A DNA stretch of 12,998 nucleotides from contig DATGHS010000260.1 in NCBI GenBank assembly GCA_035307785.1, positions 1 to 12,998 of the forward strand, written 5' to 3'. The notes under the pieces were generated by a model. That model was not told the DNA's origin. It made no database searches and was given only the letters and a program-made list of their open reading frames with translations. Position numbers and translations under genes: made by a program. Numbering within the stretch: the stretch's first letter is position 1; every line of letters begins with the position of its first letter. This DNA comes from DATGHS01 sp035307785 (GTDB lineage Bacteria; Planctomycetota; Planctomycetia; Gemmatales; Gemmataceae). This document shows positions 1 through 6,972 of this stretch, piece by piece.

Positions 1-518
1 ACGATCCGCTGGCCGTGCCGGGTTACGACATTGTCTGCTTGAGCAATCTGGCGCCAGGGCTCTGGCGAATGTTGACTAGTTCCGGCGCGAAACCGGCCGG
101 GCTGGAAGCTTATGATATTCTCCGTGTCGAAACCGGCACACCGGTCTATGGGATTGATATCGACGAAAACCGCTTCGCGTTCGACGTCGGCCGCACGGAC
201 CAGGCCATCAGCTACACGAAGGGCTGCTACCTCGGCCAAGAGCCGATCGTAATGGCTCGCGACCGCGCCGGCCACGCCCCGCGCACGCTGCTGGGGCTGA
301 AACTCACAGCTTCAGATCCTGTGCCACGCGAGTCGAAGATTTTCCAAGGAGAGGAAGACGTGGGCTTCGTCACCTCATGCGTGCATTCGCCGCGATTGGG
401 GCTGATCGCGCTCGCTTATTTGCGCTACGGCCATCAGACGCCGGGGATGGAAGTGCAGGTCGAGACACCGAAGGGCCGGTTGGTGGCAACGGTTTCGGCG
501 CTGCCGTTCGGGTCATAA
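1..518 (+). CDS. YgfZ/GcvT-type folate-binding protein, C-terminal part (5' end outside window)
   Basis: The frame is already open at the left edge (first full codon at 3) and ends with TAA at 516-518, so only about 171 C-terminal residues are visible. The GTG at 15 is internal, not the start. The segment KGCYLGQE is the YgfZ-family signature K-G-C-x-x-G-Q-E, whose Cys is characteristic of these tetrahydrofolate-binding proteins related to the glycine-cleavage T protein. Upstream of it, a GIDIDENRFAFDVG stretch corresponds to the conserved GcvT-fold region. After it comes a small beta-barrel-like tail. Family members assist the assembly or repair of certain iron-sulfur enzymes in the cytoplasm. 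The gene converges with the last gene of the minus-strand operon, across a 130 bp gap holding a double hairpin. It is probably unrelated to that operon. The missing N-terminus prevents a choice between YgfZ and an aminomethyltransferase-like paralogue, but the KGC motif favours YgfZ. Confidence 0.87.
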   Translation, partial: DPLAVPGYDIVCLSNLAPGLWRMLTSSGAKPAGLEAYDILRVETGTPVYGIDIDENRFAFDVGRTDQAISYTKGCYLGQEPIVMARDRAGHAPRTLLGLKLTASDPVPRESKIFQGEEDVGFVTSCVHSPRLGLIALAYLRYGHQTPGMEVQVETPKGRLVATVSALPFGS

Positions 519-554
519 ATAGGATGCGCCGAGGTTGGATGTGCCGGCTTTCAT

Positions 555-632
555 CCCGCACGCTCGAAGACTCGCGTGCGGGCTTGCAGGAAGAGGTTTT
601 CAAGCCCGCAGCCGAGTCTTCGAGGCTGCGGG
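555..632. repeat. Double-hairpin inverted repeat (REP/BIME-like) between convergent genes
   Basis: Two 32 bp arms (555-586 and 601-632) form an inverted repeat around a 14 bp spacer. Each arm is itself a hairpin. The left one has stem CCCGCACGC/GCGTGCGGG with loop TCGAAGACTC. The right one has stem CCCGCAGCC/GGCTGCGGG with loop GAGTCTTCGA. The arms differ only at CG versus GC in both halves of the small stems, so each small hairpin stays fully paired. It sits between the YgfZ stop at 518 and the minus-strand stop at 649, and could serve as a bidirectional terminator or 3' end protector. This is inferred from position; there is only a short T-run (597-600). Confidence 0.85.
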
Positions 633-648
633 TTCCCACTCAACGTGT

Positions 649-2007
649 TCACTCCACTTCCACCAGCGCCGGCACGCGCAGGTGCCCTTCTTCGTCTTGC
701 AAACCGGGCCGCAGCACGCGTCGCACCCGGCCGGTGACCATATTCCTACCTGGCGCACGCTGCAACCAGCCGTCCGGGTGATCCTGATAGGCCGCCGGGT
801 AGAACGGGTAGAGCCTCCAGTTCTGGCGCAGCACATCGGTCAACCGGCTCGAGAATTCCTGCGCTGCTTCCCGGTTCCGGTTTCGTAAAGACTCGCCGAG
901 CGCTCCCCAGAAATCCACGAACATCTGCACGGCCGTCATTTCCAGCGTGCCGGCCATCGCGGCTTCGGGCCAAGCCTGTAGGCGTTCGCGAAAGGCATTG
1001 CCGCCGATGGGAGTTCGATGTGTCAGAAGGTCAGCCAAATCCGCGTAGCCGGCCGGTTCCGGTCCGGCCGAGACGGCAAGCTCGCACTCACAAAGGACTT
1101 CATCGCCCTGGGCCAGGCCGAATCGCGTCACCCGGATCACCGAACCAGGCGGGGCCGGGTGAAATTCGAGTTGCACATGCTGCGAGCGAGGTTGTGCGTC
1201 CTGCGGACGCGAGGCGCTCTGGAATCTCCAATCACGCGGCAAAATCGCCCAGCCAAATTCAGCGCACCAGCGGCGGGTCTGTTCGAGCATCGCCTCGAGC
1301 GCGCTTTCGTTTTCTGCTGTTGGCTGAATTCCTGCCAACGCGTCCAGGAACGACGCAGCCAGTTCCACACTTGCTTGTTGCTCCAAGTTTTGGCTCGCCT
1401 TGATAATCGCATTGGCGGGCGCTTCGAGACTTCTAATCGCCGGAGTGGAGGATATCAATTGCCGGATCGATTCGGCTGCTTCTTCCCTGGCGCTACGTTT
1501 GGGCGGTGCGCCAACGAAGAGCCTACCCTTCGGAAAGCAAAACCAGGCTTGCTCTGCAGCGCGAACGGCCAGGCCCACGCGCTCGCAACCAGCAGCCGGA
1601 CCATCGGTCTCGACAGGCGGGTCGAACCATTCTGCTGGCTGTTGGGAATCGCGCACGAATTCGATCTGGAATCGGTCGCCCAACAAATCGCGGGCTAGAA
1701 TTCGCAATTCAATCCACACCGAGGCCGGAGCGTGTTTCTTTTGGACCCCCTCCAGCAAGCCCCGGAGCAAGATGAGAAGTTCACTTTGCTCCGGAGTTAG
1801 GTTCGGCGCGAGGACGGCAAGCTCAGAATGCCAGTTTTCATTTGATTGCTCCACGATCGCGCGACAGTCGGCCAAGATTTGCCCCGTGGGATTCTGGCTG
1901 TCGAGCTTTTCGAGTCTTTTCTGAAAGGCCGCAACTCGCGTTGCGATGGGCGAAATAGCCAGCGCCTGATCGATCCAGACCAACGCTTGATTGAGGCTTT
2001 CCGCCAT
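649..2007 (-). CDS. Unknown operon protein with two GrpE-like beta-wing segments
   Basis: A 452-residue soluble protein with no signal peptide or membrane segment. ATG at 2007 is preceded by a weak GAGA about 9 nt upstream, and the stop is at 649-651. The N-terminal 110 residues look helical. Residues 287-316 (PPGSVIRV, then a G-L-x-x-G-D-E-V-L pattern and a beta strand) and residues 423-452 (VTGRVRRVLRPGL, then HLRVPALVEV) each resemble the C-terminal beta-wing of GrpE, where G-T-V-x-x-V-x-x-x-G-Y is followed by R-V-L-R-P-A-x-V-x-V. A GrpE-like G-x-x-I-x-P stretch also precedes the first. GrpE exchanges nucleotide on Hsp70. The gene directly follows an Hsp70-like gene, separated by 102 bp containing a long inverted repeat, so a partner role is plausible. 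It could instead be a SrfA-type protein. The coding call is firm; the function is an inference. Confidence 0.45.
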   Translation of the reverse strand: MAESLNQALVWIDQALAISPIATRVAAFQKRLEKLDSQNPTGQILADCRAIVEQSNENWHSELAVLAPNLTPEQSELLILLRGLLEGVQKKHAPASVWIELRILARDLLGDRFQIEFVRDSQQPAEWFDPPVETDGPAAGCERVGLAVRAAEQAWFCFPKGRLFVGAPPKRSAREEAAESIRQLISSTPAIRSLEAPANAIIKASQNLEQQASVELAASFLDALAGIQPTAENESALEAMLEQTRRWCAEFGWAILPRDWRFQSASRPQDAQPRSQHVQLEFHPAPPGSVIRVTRFGLAQGDEVLCECELAVSAGPEPAGYADLADLLTHRTPIGGNAFRERLQAWPEAAMAGTLEMTAVQMFVDFWGALGESLRNRNREAAQEFSSRLTDVLRQNWRLYPFYPAAYQDHPDGWLQRAPGRNMVTGRVRRVLRPGLQDEEGHLRVPALVEVE

Positions 2008-2027
2008 GACCGGGTCTCAAAATGGTC

Positions 2028-2100
2028 ATCCGCAGATTTCGCAGATTTCACAGATTTGCAGCATGCATTCAAATCTGTGCAATCTGCGAAATCTGCGGAT
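2028..2100. repeat. 31 bp near-perfect inverted repeat built from tandem CGCAGATTT units
   Basis: Arms 2028-2058 and 2070-2100 pair over 31 bp with one mismatch, around an 11 nt loop (2059-2069). Each arm is made of three imperfect 9-10 nt direct repeats of the form CGCAGATTT. The element fills the gap between the stop of the Hsp70-like gene (2110) and the start of the GrpE-like gene (2007). It would form a strong hairpin inside the polycistronic message. There is no downstream U-tract in the operon direction, so intrinsic termination is not indicated; attenuation or mRNA stabilisation is possible. Confidence 0.9.
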
Positions 2101-2109
2101 AAACTCTGC

Positions 2110-4782
2110 CTACAAGTCGCCGCGCTGGGCGGGGGAGCGGTAGATGCTGTTGTCGGTTACATCCTTCAATTCGCCGAACGAGTTGGTGGTCACGTCGCGG
2201 ACGGTGAATTCGCGCTGCTCGGCATCGTAAGCCACTTCGAGATCACCGTGGATGCCCTCCGGGAAATGGAAGGCGAGGAACGGGCTGAATGATTCGTCAC
2301 CGGGGAAGCGCCGTTCGAGGACGAACTTTTCCAGCTTCCGCTGGCTCGACGGCTGGCTGTGAATCGAAATGATGGAGACCGTCTTCTTTTCCAACTTGTC
2401 GTAGCGCAGGTGCTCGCGATAGAGGATCGGGTAGGCGTTGTACCGCAGGTCCTTGTAACCAATGTCGAACGGCAAGCAGTTGCTGAGGTCGCTGTCGAAT
2501 TCAATTTGCACGGTGCCGATCGCGCGGATCGTAGAAAGCGCCAGCACCGCGCCCTTGGCTACCGCGTGCTTCAGGTTCTTCTCATCCAACGTGAACCGGC
2601 CTTCATTGATGAAGGGGACGTGCAGTTCGCGCCGCAGCAATTCCTGAATGAGAGGATACTGCGAGGCGTTGCCGGAAATCACGACCCAGTGCACCTCCTG
2701 CTCCGCATCTTCGCGCTGATTCAAAGTGAGTTGATCGCGAATGAGGTTGTTGCAGTTCTTGATGCTCTTAAGCACCTGGGCTTCCACGAGAGCATCCACT
2801 TCCCAACGCGAGACGGTGATCTTTTCGATTTGAGCGACCAGTTGCTGGGCTTGCACGTCGCTCAGGCCTTTGAGCAAGGTTTCCGCCAAGCCGTGCATGT
2901 TGCGGTCGATGCGGAAGAACTGGGCGGAGTCGCCCCGGCCCAACTTGATCTTGAGCATCTCGCCCCAGCGCCAGAGATTGAGCGCATTGTCCCGGCGCTG
3001 GTTCGTCGTGTCATCCATTTGCTGAACGTTGAAAGTCGTTGGCACGAGTTCATCCCGTGGATCGAGTTCTTTCAGTCGCAGCAATGCCTCCTCAATTGCG
3101 CGACCCTGTTGCGCCAGACGGTTGCGTTCGCCGGCGGACGATGGCGCCGGCGGGGCAGGCCAGTTGAACTTGAGCGGCCGGCCTCGCGCGTCAGCCACCT
3201 TCTGCGCCAGCTTGGCCTTGAAAATGCGGCAAACCGCGCGTGTGATATCGTCGCCGCCGAAGCCGCGCAGGCCGCTGCGGGCCAGCACTTTGATGCGCAG
3301 GACGTCGGCCGCATCCGGATCAAACGTGGCCCGCACCAGCGCAATGTCGGTGGTGCCGCCGCCGCAATCGTACAGCAGCATGTTCAGGCCACGCGGATAG
3401 AGGTAGCGGAAACGCGGCAGCCCGCCCGGCTCCTCGAAGATACGCCGGTACAGGAAAAAGAAGGCCGCAGCCGATGCCTCATCGACCAGCAAGTGCAGCA
3501 CCGAGTCTTCGCCAGGCTCCATGCCGAGTCGGTGGCTGTGAATCAGTTGCTGCAACGACCGACAGGAGCGATCGAGCTCTGGGTCATGAACATCGGCCGG
3601 CTCTTCCAGGCCGGGCGGCACTGCTTGCAAGCGCGCCTGCATGCGCAGCCAGGCCCGCTGCACCACCTCGCGTAGCTGCTCTAACTCGCGCGGCGAATAC
3701 GTGGTCGGATAGGTGATGGCCAGCGAGCGCGGCCAGGAAAACGTCGCCTCGCGGAAGCGCTGCAACAGCCGGCAGACCAGCAATTCGGCCGGCAGACGAT
3801 GCAGGACTTCGAATTGTTCCGGTTGCTCCGTCTTCTCGTAAGTCCGGCGATGGCGGGCGACGAGTTTTTGGGTTTTCTCCCAATCCTTGCCGGCGGCCAA
3901 CCGTTTCGAGCCGAGCACCAGTCCTTGCGTGGCCGGCTCAGTGCCAGAAGCGCCGCCATCTTGTGGTGCAGCCACGCGGCCGGCCACCCAGTTGACGCTC
4001 TGCGGGTAGTCGTCCTTCGAAACACTGGGAAACACGCGGACGCCCGCCGGCGGCGGTTCGTAACTGCGAATCAAGTCGATGCGAACGTTCGACACAACCG
4101 GGTCAATGTGCTGCTTCAGGTCGCCGCGCGGCGCATCCGCGTTTACGATTTGAATGGCATCCGTGCGATAGAACGCATTGGAAAGGGACAACGCAACCAG
4201 TGTGCTGGAGGTGTTGCCCAAATCCAGGGCCGCGAAGCCATCGAACGCCGGCACGGGCTTGGCCGGCTTCATGGCAACTGAAATCACTCCCTGCTGATTG
4301 AAGTACGTGCCCAGAAACTTCGCGTCGAAAAACATCACTTCGACGTTTTGCAGGAACTGCTCGCATTCCTGCGCACCGGGCTGAGCGAGGATCGCTTGCC
4401 GGAAGCCTTCGTGATCGGTGTCGATGCGGACCGAGAGCGTGATCTTGGCATCGCGCGCCACGGTGGCCACCTGGTAGCTGTTGTTCTGCTTGAACGAAGC
4501 CGAGGCCACGTCGTCGGGCTTCACGCCGACCGCCCGGCAAACCTCGTCGATGCTTTCGGGAGTATCCTTGAAGTCTTGGGCGGGCTCGCCATGTTGCAGC
4601 CGGAGCGAAAACCAATTCGAGATTGCGCGCGGCCAGAAGACGAGAATGCCGTATTGCTTCGCATCAAACGGCCGCTTCGGCCGCATGTCTTGCGGGCTGC
4701 TGGTGTGCGTGTGCTCGATCACGCCAACGCGCTGATAGACGTCGGTGAGCGAGACGGGGAGATAGTTGATGACATTCGCCAT
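2110..4782 (-). CDS. Divergent Hsp70-like (actin-fold) ATPase, SrfB-like size, long N-terminal extension, no lid
   Basis: 890 residues from the ATG at 4782. Hsp70 landmarks appear in order: DLGNTSSTL (187-195, phosphate-1), SLAITYPTTYSP (353-364, like the VITVPAYF stretch), VDEASAAAFF (433-442, like NEPTAAAL), DCGGGTTD (472-479, phosphate-2), GLRGFGGDDITRAV (504-517, like LGGEDFD), SGNASQYPLI (703-712, adenosine loop) and AVAKGAVLAL (740-749). The following beta segment, LPFDIGYKDLR then LEVAYDAEQREFTV, resembles a substrate-binding beta domain, but the protein ends before any helical lid. About 185 residues of unknown type precede the ATPase domain. An ATG at 4836 would add 18 residues, translate hairpin 4804-4827 and start 4 bp after the previous stop; I prefer 4782, though both ribosome sites are weak. 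It is probably a cytoplasmic chaperone-like ATPase working with neighbouring genes. Confidence 0.8.
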   Translation of the reverse strand: MANVINYLPVSLTDVYQRVGVIEHTHTSSPQDMRPKRPFDAKQYGILVFWPRAISNWFSLRLQHGEPAQDFKDTPESIDEVCRAVGVKPDDVASASFKQNNSYQVATVARDAKITLSVRIDTDHEGFRQAILAQPGAQECEQFLQNVEVMFFDAKFLGTYFNQQGVISVAMKPAKPVPAFDGFAALDLGNTSSTLVALSLSNAFYRTDAIQIVNADAPRGDLKQHIDPVVSNVRIDLIRSYEPPPAGVRVFPSVSKDDYPQSVNWVAGRVAAPQDGGASGTEPATQGLVLGSKRLAAGKDWEKTQKLVARHRRTYEKTEQPEQFEVLHRLPAELLVCRLLQRFREATFSWPRSLAITYPTTYSPRELEQLREVVQRAWLRMQARLQAVPPGLEEPADVHDPELDRSCRSLQQLIHSHRLGMEPGEDSVLHLLVDEASAAAFFFLYRRIFEEPGGLPRFRYLYPRGLNMLLYDCGGGTTDIALVRATFDPDAADVLRIKVLARSGLRGFGGDDITRAVCRIFKAKLAQKVADARGRPLKFNWPAPPAPSSAGERNRLAQQGRAIEEALLRLKELDPRDELVPTTFNVQQMDDTTNQRRDNALNLWRWGEMLKIKLGRGDSAQFFRIDRNMHGLAETLLKGLSDVQAQQLVAQIEKITVSRWEVDALVEAQVLKSIKNCNNLIRDQLTLNQREDAEQEVHWVVISGNASQYPLIQELLRRELHVPFINEGRFTLDEKNLKHAVAKGAVLALSTIRAIGTVQIEFDSDLSNCLPFDIGYKDLRYNAYPILYREHLRYDKLEKKTVSIISIHSQPSSQRKLEKFVLERRFPGDESFSPFLAFHFPEGIHGDLEVAYDAEQREFTVRDVTTNSFGELKDVTDNSIYRSPAQRGDL

Positions 4783-4803
4783 GGAGGAATTCCAACATGC
4801 AAC

Positions 4804-4827
4804 GCCCAGGGACTGCCATCCCTGGGC
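4804..4827. repeat. Short intercistronic hairpin (9 bp stem, 6 nt loop)
   Basis: GCCCAGGGA at 4804-4812 pairs perfectly with TCCCTGGGC at 4819-4827 around a CTGCCA loop. It lies between the stop of the large GTPase gene (4841) and the preferred start of the Hsp70-like gene (4782). If the longer start at 4836 were used, the hairpin would be translated as part of the first 18 residues, which look unlike folded protein. It may be another dispersed palindromic repeat, or a structure affecting translation of the Hsp70-like gene. Confidence 0.75.
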
Positions 4828-4840
4828 TTTCGCCATAATC

Positions 4841-6895
4841 TCACGCCGCTTCGGGTTTCCAGATCAGCAGCGACAATTCTTTTTCCATCATTCGCAGGCG
4901 GCGGCGCATTTGCACGCGCACGGAATGCATGACCTGGTGCGTGGCCACGCGGATTTTTTCTTTCATCAAGTCGAGGTACGCGGCCCCATCGAATGAATGG
5001 GCGACCTCTGCTCCAGTAAGGCCGGAAAACAACTCCGGCGAGCCAAAGGTTGGGAAATCGGTGCCGCGCCAGGATTTCGGATCGCGATCCTCGCGGCGAT
5101 AATTCTGCCAAATCTCGTGAATACCACCGGCGTTGCGGCCCAGCGGAACCACCGGCAGACCTTCCATCTTCTCGGCTACTTCCGCATAGAGCCGGTCAAT
5201 CACGTCGGCATTCATCAGGTCGTCGAGTTGCTGGTCGAGCGTTTCCGCATGCAGCCGGAATTGTTTGGCCAGGTCGTCAACCGGCATTTGCAGAATCACG
5301 CGCACCCGCTGTTCGCTCGGGGCCAGCCGCTCGTAAAGCTTCTGCTCGATGTGCTCCGCGAGCGGCCGGAAGAACTCAGTGCGCGTGCCAAGGTCCATCA
5401 TCAGTTCCAGCACGGTGTCGTGGCACTGAATGGCCTGGTCGCGTTGTTGCCGGCCGCCTTTCACGCGGCGCTGCTCGGTCTCGACCTTGTGCAGCAGTTC
5501 TTCTTGCAGCGACTGCAGTTCGCGCTTGGCGAGGGCGGCGATTTGTTGCGACACGGCCCCCGGGACGGTTTCAAGAATCAGCTTGCGTAGATGGCTGATC
5601 CCGCCATCGTCGAGCAGATGCTGAAACGCCGTGGCCAGCGTGCGATCGCTCTTGCATTTCGGCGGAATCGGCTCCTGCGGCGTTACGCTGAGCAGAACAG
5701 CCGCCTGCTCCAACGGCGCCTTGCCCTTCCCCTCAACCAACTCGTAAATGCGCTTCGAAGTGAACACGATCTGCTCGGCTGGTAGCTGATAATCGTGCAA
5801 AAAGTCGTGAATCACGTCGTAATACGTGCGGCCATCCTGCTCGCCAAAGTGGTGCGTGCGCGTGAGCACGTCCATCTTGTTGCAAACGACCCAAACGCGC
5901 CCTTCGAGCTTGTTGCCGAAGTTCGTCTTCAGGATTTCGAGAATTTCCACGATGTCTTTGCTGCGAATCTGGTCGGCCTTCAGGAAAATCAGCGCCCCGT
6001 CGAGCTGCGGCAGGAATTCCTTGGTCATCACGGTGTCGATGGTGCGCTTGCTGCCGAGACCGGGGCAATCGATGGCTTCGAGTTGCACCGGGATATTGGG
6101 GTTCGCAGTGCCGATCTCCGCGTCCCAGATGAGCAGCGTTTCCGAAGGCGCGCCGGATCCGCCGGCCGGATGATTCAAATAGGTGTCACGCCGCTCGAAC
6201 GGAACCTCGATCTCCTTCGGCCGGCCGTCTTTGGCTATCACGCGTTGATGGTGTGCGTCGTAGCTGCGGAGGAAATCGGTGAGATACGGGATATCATCGG
6301 GCAGAATGGCATGCTCGCTGGTGCGATTGCGGCGAGCACGGGCCGACTCGAACTCCGGTTCTTGTTCGGCTTGCGGCTCACCGGTCTGGGCAACCAGCAA
6401 CTTCTGCGGATCGGAAAGATAAGCGAGAATCTCCTGGTTCGTCTTCGAGCCGGCATTGAGAATGTGCAGCGCCTTGCACAGCTTCTCCCGGCGGTCCTGA
6501 TATTGCTCCTGCGTCATGTAACGCAGACTGAATTGATCGGGCCCCTCGTTGCGGCGAACGCGCGTGATCGTGCTCGTAGTCGCTTCGGCAATGCCGCTCT
6601 TGGAAATCTTTTGCTGCAGCACGTTATTCAGCGTTGTCGATTTGCCGGCCTGCGAAGTGCCAAGAAAGCCGACACGGTAGCGCGGGCGGGTCATTTGCCC
6701 GCGGACGCGCTCGATGTCATCCAGAATGGCATGAATGTCCTGCCGATTGAGGAGGTACGCGAATTCGCCGCCATCGATTTCCCGAATCTGGTCGACGAGT
6801 TGATTGAACTGCTCGACCAGGTCGGCTACTTTGAAATTGCCCGAGTTGCGCAGGAGCGGGCATTCGGCGGTGGAAAGCTTTGCAGGAACGGACAT
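4841..6895 (-). CDS. Dynamin-like large P-loop GTPase (SrfC-like?)
   Basis: 684 residues from the ATG at 6895, which has GGAGA 9 nt upstream. The G motifs are clear: G1 GTSQAGKST (79-87), G2-region Thr run TTSTIT (106-111), G3 DCPGLG (276-281) and G4 NKMD (339-342). The long G2-G3 spacing, with a charged insert, is typical of dynamin-family and other large GTPases. The C-terminal half is predominantly charged helix (roughly 430-600) and ends in an Arg-rich helical stretch, as expected for a stalk. No clear membrane span is visible. Such proteins usually self-associate on GTP hydrolysis and act at membranes or on partner complexes. The SQAGKS P-loop and the adjacent Hsp70-like gene recall SrfC beside SrfB in enterobacteria. 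A longer frame to 6976 exists, but its extra residues are a translated inverted repeat (SPQRQQG), so it is rejected as the start. Confidence 0.82.
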   Translation of the reverse strand: MSVPAKLSTAECPLLRNSGNFKVADLVEQFNQLVDQIREIDGGEFAYLLNRQDIHAILDDIERVRGQMTRPRYRVGFLGTSQAGKSTTLNNVLQQKISKSGIAEATTSTITRVRRNEGPDQFSLRYMTQEQYQDRREKLCKALHILNAGSKTNQEILAYLSDPQKLLVAQTGEPQAEQEPEFESARARRNRTSEHAILPDDIPYLTDFLRSYDAHHQRVIAKDGRPKEIEVPFERRDTYLNHPAGGSGAPSETLLIWDAEIGTANPNIPVQLEAIDCPGLGSKRTIDTVMTKEFLPQLDGALIFLKADQIRSKDIVEILEILKTNFGNKLEGRVWVVCNKMDVLTRTHHFGEQDGRTYYDVIHDFLHDYQLPAEQIVFTSKRIYELVEGKGKAPLEQAAVLLSVTPQEPIPPKCKSDRTLATAFQHLLDDGGISHLRKLILETVPGAVSQQIAALAKRELQSLQEELLHKVETEQRRVKGGRQQRDQAIQCHDTVLELMMDLGTRTEFFRPLAEHIEQKLYERLAPSEQRVRVILQMPVDDLAKQFRLHAETLDQQLDDLMNADVIDRLYAEVAEKMEGLPVVPLGRNAGGIHEIWQNYRREDRDPKSWRGTDFPTFGSPELFSGLTGAEVAHSFDGAAYLDLMKEKIRVATHQVMHSVRVQMRRRLRMMEKELSLLIWKPEAA

Positions 6896-6904
6896 GACCA
6901 GTCG

Positions 6905-6909
6905 TCTCC
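6905..6909 (-). promoter_or_regulatory. Ribosome binding site of the large GTPase gene (decides the start)
   Basis: GGAGA on the minus strand lies 9 nt before the ATG at 6895 and directly after the 25 bp intercistronic stem. It supports 6895 over the upstream ATG at 6976, whose frame passes through the stem. Confidence 0.7.
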
Positions 6910-6911
6910 AC

Positions 6912-6969
6912 TGAGCCCGCAGCGCCAGCAAGGGCGAAACCAAACGCCCTTGCTGGCGCTGCGGGCTCA
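6912..6969. repeat. Perfect 25 bp inverted repeat with 8 nt loop
   Basis: Arms 6912-6936 and 6945-6969 (core CCCGCAGCGCCAGCAAGGG) are exactly complementary around the loop AAACCAAA. On the minus-strand message it begins 3 nt after the stop of the secreted-protein gene and ends just before the GGAGA of the large GTPase gene. I recognise this core from planctomycete intergenic regions, where it is often mistranslated as SPQRQQG. It may stabilise or process the message, or reduce read-through to the downstream three genes. It has no U-tract, so it is not a canonical terminator. Confidence 0.92.
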
Positions 6970-6972
6970 CGT

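Noticed and set aside
775..783. HPD tripeptide in the GrpE-like protein, as in J-domains (would complete a DnaK-DnaJ-GrpE set)
   Set aside because: The flanking helices lack the J-domain pattern (no Y-x-x-L-A-x-x-Y/H before HPD and no following KN), so it is a chance tripeptide.
1018..1698. Plus-strand open frame of 226 codons opposite the GrpE-like gene
   Set aside because: Composition shadow; Arg/Cys-rich translation without motifs.
2359..3675. Plus-strand open frame of 438 codons opposite the Hsp70-like gene
   Set aside because: It lies wholly antisense to a gene with ordered Hsp70 motifs. Its translation has no recognisable domain and is explained by GC-rich third-position bias.
6912..6969. 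Intrinsic terminator splitting the operon
   Set aside because: The stem is strong, but no U-run follows in the transcription direction, and a good ribosome site follows immediately; repeat is the safer call.
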